From Dermatophagoides farinae (Eukaryota; Arthropoda; Arachnida; Sarcoptiformes; Pyroglyphidae): a stretch of DNA of 64,000 nucleotides. Below the pieces are notes generated by a model. The model ran no database searches. It worked only from the letters and a program-made list of their open reading frames with translations, and was not told where the DNA came from. The stretch lies in NCBI RefSeq assembly GCF_024713945.1, contig NC_134686.1:3186001-3250000 (forward strand), in the 5' to 3' direction. A program made the translations under genes and the position numbers. This document shows, one piece after another, positions 25,768 through 35,613 of the stretch; the first letter of the stretch is position 1, and each line of letters begins with the position of its first letter.

Positions 25768-26232
25768 TATTAATTCTCTTACATCTTTTTGTCGTGAATC
25801 CCACACAACACAGACTCACACGCAATCCACAATGATTTCAACGTTCATTACAATTCTTCTGGTTTTGGGTTTTGGTTTGGTCGGATTTTGTTTCATATTC
25901 CCCGATCGGGACTTTTAAGGCTCTTTTTTCTCTTTTCTCTCTTGTATGAGAAAAGAAAGCATGGTTTGCCGAAAAAATATGCAATAACATCATTTTATGC
26001 TGATGACATCAGCTGATGATGATCATCATTATCATCATCTTGATCATGATTGTTTTATTGAAAGATATCATCATCATCATTATTGAAGCTTTTTCGAGGC
26101 GATCGATATTATTCATATCTTGGTTCAATTTGATTCGAGAAATTCAATCCAAAATATCGTTGAATGAATGATGTGATGATGGAATTCATTTTAGATCCTG
26201 ATTCATCCATATCAATCAATGTTTGAATATTG

Positions 26233-26433
26233 ATGATCTATATTGGTTCGGGAGAAACCAGATCAGGCAAAAAACAAAAGGTTTTTATGAAACTGATGAT
26301 GTTAGTTGGTGGAAATATTCTTCTCATATTTACTTTGATCATCGTTTCCGATTTTCATTTCATTCATAGAGTAAATGTTATGTGCCAGCAATGTAAACAA
26401 TGCAAGAAAAAAGTGAATCCATTTAGTATGTAG
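26233..26433 (+). other. Unassigned 66-codon ATG frame with a membrane-like segment
   Basis: The frame runs from ATG to TAG, and AATAAA lies about 41 bases after the stop (26474-26479). The predicted peptide has a basic N-terminus (residues 6-17), one hydrophobic stretch of about 18-20 residues (LVGGNILLIFTLIIVSDF) and a basic tail with a CxxCxxC motif (CQQCKQCKKK). It looks less low-complexity than neighbouring frames. An SGETRSGK word near the start resembles a P-loop but lacks supporting context. I recognise no family, and chance remains the default explanation. Confidence 0.13.
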
Positions 26434-27841
26434 ATTTTTCGGGTTCTCAGGCTAAAGCCGAATGATAATAGCCAATAAAAAAGCTTTTGGCTTTATTTTC
26501 CGATTGTTGTTGAATAAAATATATTCGCAAAGTAAATAAAAAGCCAAACACCCAGAGAGAGAGAGAAAGAATTTTTATTCAATGTGCAGAAAAAAAAAAT
26601 TTTCTTGTGATTGATTGAAGATGTACGATTTATGTGTATGTGTGTGTATGGAAAAGAAGGCCAAGTCTTTGGCAAACTTTCTATATACACAAAAGGCAAT
26701 ATAATCGATCAATAATCAATGTTTGTTGTGTTGAAGATTTGATTGTCTTTGGTTCAATATGATGATGCTGGTGGTGGTGGTGATGGAAAAGTTATTACGA
26801 TTAATGGGCCAAATATTGATGGATGGATGAAAAAAGTATCAAATTGTGGCCATCTTATGTGGACAAACTGGCCACTTTTATATACATTCAGGCTTGGTTC
26901 AGCATGTTTTATATAAAGCAAGTTAGACCCTTTTTCGTTTTGTTTTTCAAAATTGAACACATTTACACGAGGCACGTGTCCACAAAGCAATTCACATTGC
27001 ATCAGTGAGAGTTTTGTTCAATTTTTGTTTCTCTCTAATTTTTCATCATGAACGCTTTCTGGTTTCCTGAAAATTTTGTTTTCCATTGATAATAATGATG
27101 TTATCGATCGAATAGACAAAATGTGAGAATATGTCATTAATATGTAACGGGAAGCAAAACATTACGACACAACGACATTGGTTTAGTTTCACCAAATCGA
27201 CCATTGGGACATATATTCCATTAATGTTAATTGCCCTTTTTTCGTGAGTGTGTGTATGTGTATGTCCACTGAACGTTTGAAGACTAATAATTATCATTAC
27301 TTAATCAACTTGTTCATCATCATATTCGAGTTTGAAGAGAGAGTGGTCCATTGAGCACATTTTTTATCATTTGAATATCACACTTTTAACTTGATATAGT
27401 ACAAATATGCAACTTTATAATAAGAAACAAGTTTTGGTCATCAACTTTTTAATAATAATCGTATAATGACAATATGTGTTATGTATCTCAACTTTATCTG
27501 AAATGGAGGGTTCCAAATATGATGGAATTTGCATTGGAATTTCGACATTTTTGACCATCACCGGATAACTCTCAGTTGATTTTGAAAATGAAAATTTTTA
27601 TTTTTATTTTTTTTTTTGTTTGATTCACTTCGTATGTTTCGTCTATAAAATTATCTGTGGAATCTGAATATATTTTCACACATCTATTTATCACAGATGT
27701 AGAAAAATTCGTCATAAAAATTTACAGAATGGACATTCGAACAACAGCCACTTGGTGTGTATTTGTGCATAAAAGTTAATTGAACCATCTGTTTTTCGTT
27801 TGGTCCAAATTATTTTTCTATGATTTCTGTGTTTGTTGCAG
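26434..27841. other. Gene-free stretch
   Basis: No supported gene. The stretch contains GA repeats at 26554-26566, short TG tracts, T runs and ordinary AT-rich sequence. Confidence 0.55.
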
Positions 27842-28160
27842 AATAATAAAATCACAGAGTCCCAATGAAAACATTGGCGTCAGCAGCTGTGTGTGTTCAT
27901 ATCATCAGATCATTGTATTTCTGTCTCAAAATTTACTATGGATTTGGAAAGAAGACAAAACTTTTGCAATTCTTTCAATAGATTTCAATCGGATACATAG
28001 GATACAACGAATAATAATCCATGTATCATTATTCTCTATTCTCTTCGTCGATCGATATAATACATACATAGCCAATTTATCAGAGAAACGCGTTTCGGAA
28101 ATGTTGACACGTATTCACAATAAGAGCAAGTCATTCTTTCCCATTCAGATTGCGAGTTGA
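27842..28160 (+). other. Candidate exon-like open frame behind a strong acceptor word
   Basis: A pyrimidine-rich run ending TTTGTTGCAG (AG at 27840-27841) is a good 3' splice-site match. The frame that continues from it stays open for about 106 codons to TGA at 28158, and the frame upstream of it starts only at a TTG. Composition is mixed, with runs such as DRYNTYIANLSEKRVSEMLT, and is slightly less AT-rich than its flanks. No family is recognised, and no downstream donor is needed if this were a last exon. Chance cannot be excluded. Confidence 0.13.
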
Positions 28161-28221
28161 CCAGTGGTCATTCGGCAATGATTTTTTTCTCACTTTCTCT
28201 ATTGGTTCCATATTTATTATG

Positions 28222-28248
28222 ATTAACACACACAGTGTTTGTGTTAAT
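28222..28248. repeat. 9-bp inverted repeat with nested inner dyad
   Basis: ATTAACACA and TGTGTTAAT pair perfectly; inside, ACA-g-TGT adds three more pairs after one mismatch. Confidence 0.6.
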
Positions 28249-28771
28249 AATTTGGTCGTTGTTGTTGCATTTATTCACACTATTGAACGATGAAAAACAG
28301 AAAATGATGTTTCATGATAATTTGTTTCAGTTTAATTTGTGAACATTATTTACTCATAATACACATTGAATAATGATGATGGTGGCCACTTCGAATCCAG
28401 TTCTTCATCATTTCAAACTGCATTTGGTGTAGGTCCAGTCCATTGGACCATAATGTGCATGCACACAGAATTGATGACAAGAACCCAGTGAACATGAAAT
28501 TCACGTTTGAATTGACTTTTTTAGCCGCCATTGGATTTAGTTTTATGATGATGATGATGACCATTCTTATTTATTCTCTTTGAGATTTTTTCCTATGAAA
28601 TGTAGCAGAAATAAAAATTCAGCGACGATCAATGGTTGGTCTCAAAATATTCTTCTCTCACTCTTTTTGCGATCTATTGTAATTCCATTTGTAATTACGT
28701 TTCTAGATTATGGCAGAATATATTCCAATGGTTGGGTCCATTTCGACACGAATTCAATAATTCTATGTAAT

Positions 28772-28792
28772 TGTGTGTGTGTGTGTGTGTGT
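28772..28792 (+). repeat. (TG)10 microsatellite
   Basis: 21 bases of perfect TG repeat. Confidence 0.9.
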
Positions 28793-29287
28793 CGAAAATT
28801 TATTTATTTTTTTGAAAACACTTTGGCACACAACCATCATCATCATTGTGTATAGGTTAAATGGAGATTTAAGATTTTATGAAAAGTTTCTTCTTTTAAC
28901 ATTCACTTTGGTCGCACTTGACGAGAGAGACAGAGAGAGAGAGAAAAAAAATGAAAATCTGATTATTTCATTCAAACTTTCCATTCATCGACACATACAG
29001 CGTTAATCGAAAGTTTTCGTAATTCACTTTTCGTGACCGTACATTTTTTTGGATGCGTTATATAATTCTAGTCGATTCTAGATGATGATGATGCTTTTAG
29101 CTTCCTGTTGATGAATCACCCATCAGGTTTTGTTCAGGGTACTTGTTATTATTGGCCAAATATGCATGATTATGATTGAACAATAAACAAAAAAATTGAC
29201 TTGAAAAAATAAAAATAATGTCCGTTATGAGCGAAATTGAAATGAAATTGATTGGTCATGATCATAAATAGTGTGAGTCAATGGTAA

Positions 29288-29303
29288 AAACTATATATAG
29301 TTT
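29288..29303. repeat. 16-bp palindrome containing TATATATA
   Basis: AAACTATA|TATAGTTT is perfect. It presents a TATA-like word to both strands, but I see no matching initiator at the expected distance. Confidence 0.65.
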
Positions 29304-29790
29304 CATTCATCTATGGTGACAATGAAATGAAATAAAACGAATGAAATTTTTTGTTTATCTGCATTGCAGATGTAATTATTCTCAGACCGACAATCATCAT
29401 CGAACGATTATTTTGCATAGTATTATTTTAACCACAACCGATCGATCTATTGACTGAATTTTAGCCAACTACAACCAACCAAAAAAAAAATCGGTGAATA
29501 ACAAGCTGTCTTAATTTGGCCATATTTTTTACAGTTGAAAAATAACAAAATTTTTCAGAATGAATTCCGTTTCATTTTTTTATTATTTGGATTCTTCCAA
29601 TTTGATTGTTTTTCTTTTCGCTTTAACTATAAATCATCATATGGTGACACTGAATGATTTCGGGTAGGCTTACATATATTCATTGTATTGGGATGATGGC
29701 GAAAAAAAAAACGATCGAAATTCATTCCATTCGATTCATATTATTCGTATTGAAATAGTGAATGCATGAAAAGTAGGAACGTGTTGGACC

Positions 29791-30144
29791 ATGTGTGTGC
29801 GTCTATGTCATTGTTGTGATAATAACAACCACGTTATTATTTATTTTCATCAATTAATACATAATACAAACAATAGACTTGTGTGTGGTTCTCCACTCAT
29901 AATGACGAATATTGCAAAACATTATGATTGTGATGTTTTTTTTTTGTTAATAGAAGATTCCATGAACCGGATGAAACAAAAAGATTTTTCTCCATTCTTT
30001 TATTTAGATTTCCGGTGTGGTTCACACAGATTCTCTTTTTCTTTTCAATTCATTATTTTATTTCAAGTGTCAATAATAATTTCCATATCCATTGTGCTGA
30101 TAAAGGCAAATCACATCATCATCTACTCGCCCAATAGTCATTGA
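29791..30144 (+). other. Unassigned 117-codon ATG frame
   Basis: The frame starts at a true ATG and ends at TGA. The N-terminal 15 residues are Cys- and Asn-rich, and the first codons lie in a TG-rich run. The middle is of mixed, charged composition (LLIEDSMNRMKQKDFSP). Around residues 80-105 there is a hydrophobic, T-rich segment (FQFIILFQVSIIISISIVLI) that could be membrane-spanning. It is among the longest ATG-initiated frames here. I recognise no domain and see no AATAAA close downstream. T-rich codons inflate open-frame length on this strand, so coding is unproven. Confidence 0.13.
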
Positions 30145-31168
30145 TTTTGACAGTCAGTTAAAAGAAAATATGTTCGATGAATCCATGATGATGGTGGTGA
30201 TTATGTAATCACAATGATAATGATTTCAAATGACACAAAAGCTCTCAATGACTAAACACTGTTTTCGTTCCAATGAACCGGTTCACACATCACATGTGCA
30301 CTATTGAAATTTGGCGTTTCATGAAGCCAGATGGAGCTAGAACAATTTTTTCTAAAACAAACTTTTCAATTTCTATTTTGTTTGTTTGATTTATTATTCA
30401 CAATTTACATCGATATTTATCTAACAAAAAACAACAATTTAAACATTTTCAAGTTTTTTCAATCAAAGTGGAAAATTTTCAATAAACGGAAATAGAAATG
30501 ATGGCAACATTCAGCCATTCATTTCGATTGACAGAATTCATTTTGATTTGATTTGGATTTCTTCAATCAATGATTGGATTTAGTTATTGAATAGATGAAA
30601 ATCTCTAATGGAGAGATGCTTGTCAACGTTTTTTTTTCTGTTTTTGTTTTTTTTTTGCTGTTGAATCTGATCAGAATAATAACTTCGTTATACGCAAAAC
30701 AACAACAACAACAACAACAGAGAAAAAACACGTTTCCTCGTTTTCATAAAACATTTTCAATCACATCGGAATCATTCACTACCATTGTGAAATATAATTG
30801 GATTTTTTGACATTATCAATAAAAGAATCGGACAAACTTTTAGCCATTTTTCCTTAATGAACCCAAGGGGTCATTTTCAGAACTTTTACCAGGATTTTAT
30901 CCGGTTTAAATTCGTCAATCAAATCTGATTCATTTAGCCGGTTTTGTCGGTTGATTGGTTATTATTTCATTCATTTCATCAGATATAATTTCAATTTCAA
31001 TACTCTGGTATAATAATCAATAATGAATGAATGAAAAATCTAACAAATTTGTCCAAAATTTTCTTATCCAAGCTGGCGCAACCATCAATTGTCAATTTTC
31101 ATTATGTGTGTATGTTAGTGAGCCAGCTCTCTCTCGTTGAGTCCTTTGTCAATATTTGCAATCACACA

Positions 31169-31208
31169 GTTTAAACTTCATAGGTCCATGGATCTATGAA
31201 ATTTAAAC
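31169..31208. repeat. 40-nt near-perfect palindrome
   Basis: The two 20-base halves meet at CCA|TGG with no spacer: 18 of 20 positions pair as Watson-Crick, one is a G:T pair (31184/31193) and one is a mismatch (31176/31201). The outer arms are GTTTAAA/TTTAAAC and the inner arms TTCATAG/CTATGAA. A second small dyad, AACTCT-ca-AGAGTT, lies directly downstream at about 31213-31226. Unlike the other dyads here it is not made from a simple repeat. It may be a protein-binding site, a cruciform or a transposon footprint. Confidence 0.85.
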
Positions 31209-32797
31209 ATATAACTCTCAAGAGTTTTTCTCGAACCATGTTGTCTGAGCCTCTGTCGTTGGTGAATTATATAAAAAAAAACTAAACGAGGCAAACCATT
31301 GTGTTTGTGTGAAACTAATTCAATTTGCACGGATTCCGAAAAAAACCATACTCACAAGACCATTCCGAATACAAATATGTGGATGTCTTTCTCGATTGAT
31401 TCGGTGACAATGTGTGTGTTCAATGTCACCAATTTTTTTTCTCGTTGGTCGAACCAATTTTCATGGATGGAACGGGCTTTGCACCTTATAATACTACTTG
31501 CATATTGGGAATACAATTGAATCGAAAAAAACAGAAAAGTTTAATTCAAAGAAGAGATAAAACGGCGGTAGCACATGTTCGAATTCTATTCATTAATACA
31601 ATTGTTCTGTAGTTGGATATGTCTCAATTAGAGAATCAAAAAGAAATAAAGTTTGTTTTTTCATACATTTCATTCGAATGAATAACAAATAAACAAACAA
31701 TGGATCAAAGCATCAGAGGGATTCTTGTTGCCCTCAAGTATAGCAAGTAAAAAAAGGTTCATCGTTGTTTATGTTGTTACCGTATGCAGATGGTGAATGA
31801 ATGAAAAGTAATTCTCAAATCCTAAATAAGGTTTAGGCAAACATTGATTGGAAAATAGATGCTACCCAATGACATAAGCATCAGCCAATTTGAATTTTAC
31901 ATTGTCTTTCGGCGATTGTCTGCCGTTTATAACACACACAGGAGAGATTGATTGGATTTAATTGCTTGAATCAATATTAGCTCATCACCGATGATTGTTG
32001 TTTCATTTGAAATACAGAGATTTGTCAATTATTCACACTCGCATACATTGGTATCTTCATTGATTCGTTTTCTATTTGTGATTAAAAATTACGGTAGTTT
32101 TTTTCGCCCTCAACACATGATTCATTGAAAAATTTTTAAAATTTTTTCACCTTGATGATTTTCGAATACAACATTCCGACCGGAATTCTTTTGTAAACGA
32201 TTTTCTCTATTCATATTTTTGTGGAAAATGAATGGCCATAATTAAAATTGACAAATAGTCATATGTATTGGTTTTCATTCTGTTCAAGTCAAATGAAAAA
32301 AATGGTCCTGCCAACAAACGTTCAATTTTTTTCCAACAAAATTTCAAATTCTTTCTTCTCTCGTTTCTATAAAAAATATTTACATTGTCAACATTCTTTT
32401 CTGGCTGTTATTGTGGAAACGAAACGCCTCGAAGGCTTTTGTGTCGTTCTCACGTGATGATTACACACAATAACAAAATAAGATACATTGTATGTGTGTG
32501 TGTGTTGGTATGATGGATGTGGAATTGAAATTTTCTTTTTTGACAAATTTACTGATACTCTGTGCTGGTAGAGAAACCAGAATTGTTGCCGTTTTTTTCT
32601 TTCTGGTTTTTCATTTAGTTGACATGATTTTCAAAGAAAATTATTTCCGTTTTTTGAAAATTTTGAAATGTTTAAATACAAATCATGTTTGGCCAAAAGC
32701 GATATTCTGAGATTTCGATCCACAAGAGAAATAATTAAGAAAAAAAGACGACAAATTTGACAGTGAAGTTTCGTTTTTTCTTTTCGTTTTACTCGCA

Positions 32798-32917
32798 ATG
32801 GCGAATCGAAATACAATTTTTTTTTGTTTATTCTGTGTTTCACTACCTTCATTCAAAGCACATATTCCATACGAAGAACCTGGAAATCCTGTTTGCTTTC
32901 GAACGATGAATGAATAA
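32798..32917 (+). other. 39-codon ATG frame with secretion-signal-like start
   Basis: ATG in a purine-poor context (ctcgcaATGg) begins a peptide with a short polar N-terminus, a hydrophobic core from about residue 6 to 19 (TIFFCLFCVSLPSF) and a short polar tail with two Pro and one Cys, ending at TAA; AATAAA overlaps the stop. The shape recalls a secreted small peptide, but the hydrophobic core comes from a T run, and frames of this length are expected in number by chance. Confidence 0.08.
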
Positions 32918-33022
32918 AAAACAAACTTTTCTTTGCATAATAAACTCGACAAATCAAAAAGAAATTTTTCAGAAGGAAAATAAAGTTTCAAATCAACTTT
33001 TCTTTTTCTACTTCCTTCTTTC

Positions 33023-33043
33023 TTTTTTTTTTTTTTTTTTTTT
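33023..33043 (+). repeat. T21 homopolymer
   Basis: Longest T run in the window; a T18 run follows at 33918-33935. Confidence 0.9.
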
Positions 33044-34271
33044 GAATAAAGTCGCGTTTTAAGCAAAAGGAAGCAAGCACGAATAACATCATATCACACG
33101 AATAAACCGACAAAGAAAGTGAACTTTTTTTTTGCTTGGAATTGCATAAAGGAATAATGGTGCAAAAAAGTTTGTCATCAGTGCTCTTATTCTTTGTGAA
33201 TGTCTTATATAAATAAAAAGTGTGCAAATTCACTGTGTTATGAGGAAAAAAATTAGTTCAAACAAAACAACAACAAAAAAAATTGCAAATTCAAACACAT
33301 CATACGTTCACACTTTGAAGATTTTCTTTTTCTGCTCTTGCTGTTGTTGTTGAGAAATGTGCACGAAAAAATTCTATCGTTGAACAAAAGTCTATCGTTG
33401 AATTTGAAATTACATTACGAATTCTATGCGGATTTTTTTTTTTGCTTCTCTGCTATTTGTTTTTTGCATGTTTCTGATGATGATAATAACAGGAAAACCA
33501 GAAAAAAATTCTCGTTGAATTTCACGAATCGAAAAATTCATTTGTATACATCCTTTGGATTTCCATATGATTACGTGTGTGTGTGTGCGTGGAAATTCTT
33601 TTCAATATAATTTATTTTGCTTGTTTATGAATTTTTCCAAACACACATATCCAAGATCAAATTGACCCCTCATTAGTCAATATTTTGGTCCAATTGGTTG
33701 TGGAAAAAATTCAACAGTGTTTTGCTGATTTCAACGAAACAAGAAATAAACAACTTTGAACAGTCAATAGGATTCATTTTTTTTTGTTTTTCCATCATCA
33801 TTCGGTTCGGTTTCTTTCCGCTTCTATTCCTCTGTTTTTGTTCGCTCAATTCTAAACATTACAAATTTTTTTTGAATTCAAATATGAATAATGTGTTAGT
33901 CGGTGTTTTACAATTTCTTTTTTTTTTTTTTTTTTCATTAGAAATTCTAACCTTTTATGGAATTTTTTTCTGAAAAAACTCAATCCTTTTGTTTCTCTCA
34001 TACTTTGTTAATATGAAATTCGATTTTATCATTACAATTATTAATATGGTTCGGTTATGTTTCTCTGTCTTTCTGGCTATTAAAAAAATGACAAATTTTC
34101 TCTCAATTTGAAACTTTATTTTCGATTTTATTATTCTCTTTCATCATCATTTTGTTCATTTGTTCACTATGAAATTGATCAATAATTTACCTTGTCTTCA
34201 CATGTTTGATGATAATAATAATGTTTATGAATCATTTCCTCATTTGATATGTGTCCGTGTATCTTGTCTAT

Positions 34272-34291
34272 TGTGTGTGTGTGTGTGTGTT
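34272..34291 (+). repeat. (TG)10 microsatellite
   Basis: Ten perfect TG units. Confidence 0.9.
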
Positions 34292-34512
34292 TATGTCGAC
34301 ATTTATCTCAACTTGCACAAAGACAAACAAAAATGAAATGCAATGAAAAAAATTCCTCACGCACACTGACAAACATCTGGAGTGTTTTTTACCTGAAAAA
34401 AATTGTTGTCAATTGTATTCTTTGTTGTTGTTGCACAATTATTAACTAATGACAATTTTCATCCGTTTTTTGTCCTTATTCATTCATTTGTTCATTCCGT
34501 TTTTTATTTCAC

Positions 34513-34539
34513 TGTCTATAACGCATTACGTTATAGATA
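34513..34539. repeat. Tight hairpin TCTATAACG-catta-CGTTATAGA
   Basis: Nine perfect pairs around a 5-base loop, extended by one G:T and one T:A pair. The G:C pairs close the loop, which favours a stable RNA or DNA hairpin. Confidence 0.7.
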
Positions 34540-35087
34540 ACAAAATTTTATTCTTTTCAGTTTCGGTAATCAGGTTCCGGAAAGAGAAATAGTCTTTTTC
34601 TACCTGAATTAATCACAAAGATTTTTCTTGTCATTCTATTCAAAATTTTCTTTTTCACATCTAGTTTCGTAGATTCTTATTCATTGGAAAATAAACAAAT
34701 AAATCTTGAAAATGATTTCATCCGGAATTGTCAATTGATGACAATATTCATTTATTTATTGTTGTCATCGAATTTATGTTCGATTTGGTAATAAATGAAC
34801 GGTGTTTTTTCTTTCATTTCTTTGTGTGCCGAGAGAATACCTTTTTCTCATTATTCACACGGAAAACCAATTCATTTTTTACATTTGTGTAGATTTCATC
34901 CAAATGCGAATGAATGAATGAATGAATGAGATTCTAAATTGAATTCTGATTATTTTCATATACATATGTCACGTATATTCTGGATCTTTATGCTTTTTCT
35001 TCAATTCTTGAAATTGTTATCTTTGTGCTCAATTTATTCTATTTATTACTGGATCCATTCTTCATGTGTTTATTATTATTATCATAC

Positions 35088-35113
35088 TGTTGTTGTTGTT
35101 GTTGTTGTTGTTG
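35088..35113 (+). repeat. (TGT)n microsatellite
   Basis: 26 bases of perfect GTT-type repeat. Confidence 0.9.
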
Positions 35114-35430
35114 CTGTTTCGATTTGAATTGAATATTATTGTTTTGTCGTTAAAACGTGCCGAGGGATCGATTTCTTTTGACAGAAACTCTTTTTATTAT
35201 TTTAAGAGAATTTAGAATTAGCAACAAAATCAATGCAGAAACATTTTTCTTCTTTTTTCACTGAATGAACCATTCCATTGCATCGAGCGACCACACATCA
35301 TGATAGAGCAAAGAAAATGTGCAAATATTGTGCTAGAATATAGAGATCACACACACACATTCTCTAACTTTATGTCTTTTTTCCATCTTGTTCAATGTTT
35401 GCCAAAAAAATTTATTAAATTATGTCTTTT

Positions 35431-35448
35431 CTCTCTCTCTCTCTCTCT
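35431..35448 (+). repeat. (CT)9 tract, GAGA on the minus strand
   Basis: Nine perfect CT units. GA/CT tracts recur at 7296-7309, 26554-26566, 28923-28943 and 61859-61872; in flies such tracts bind GAGA factor, but binding here is inference. Confidence 0.85.
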
Positions 35449-35580
35449 GATCATCATTTTCTTTATGCGTAAAACATGGAACATTCTATCCATTTGTGTT
35501 GTCACATCACCATCATCCACCACTTTATTGTTGTTGTTATTATGGATACATTGTGACTCTTTTTCATTTGTGTGACAATA

Positions 35581-35607
<27 letters not shown>
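35581..35607 (+). repeat. (TG)13 microsatellite
   Basis: 27 bases of perfect TG repeat; another short TG run lies near 35818. Confidence 0.95.

Positions 35608-35613
<6 letters not shown>

Larger units (their letters stand above)
9922..26232. other. Gene-free, repeat-rich stretch
   Basis: Over about 16 kb I see no supported gene. The sequence is an AT-rich mosaic of triplet and dinucleotide microsatellites, T runs and GATC/ATCGAT words. Open frames are short and rich in Phe, Asn or His from low-complexity DNA, and many begin at TTG or GTG. Individual dyads and repeats are listed separately. (TAAT)n clusters occur near 15066-15080. Confidence 0.6.
28161..29790. other. Gene-free stretch with repeats and dyads
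   Basis: No supported gene. It holds (TG) and GA microsatellites (28772-28792, 28923-28943), ATG repeats near 28546 and two dyads listed separately. Confidence 0.55.
32683..33066 (-). other. Unassigned 127-codon minus-strand frame
   Basis: This frame opens at TTG, not ATG, and reads through the complement of the T21 run as a Lys run near residues 9-16. The remainder is mixed (SSYGICALNEGSETQNKQKK) and is less repetitive than most. No homology is recognised. The overlapping + strand ORF at 32798-32917 cannot also be real without unusual overlap. Confidence 0.1.

Noticed and set aside
26233..26433. P-loop-like SGETRSGK
   Set aside because: The final T/S after GK is absent, and no NTPase core surrounds it; a chance match.
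27780..28160. GPCR-like DRY motif in the open frame
   Set aside because: Spacing of residues before DRY does not fit helix III, and there are no other transmembrane helices or conserved GPCR residues in or near the frame.
33023..33043. T21 tract as the tail of a retrotransposed copy
   Set aside because: No target-site duplication or coding remnant could be seen beside it.
32683..33233. Lys-run proteins on the minus strand as a basic nuclear factor
   Set aside because: The Lys runs are the complement of T21 and neighbouring T runs, shared by two different frames.
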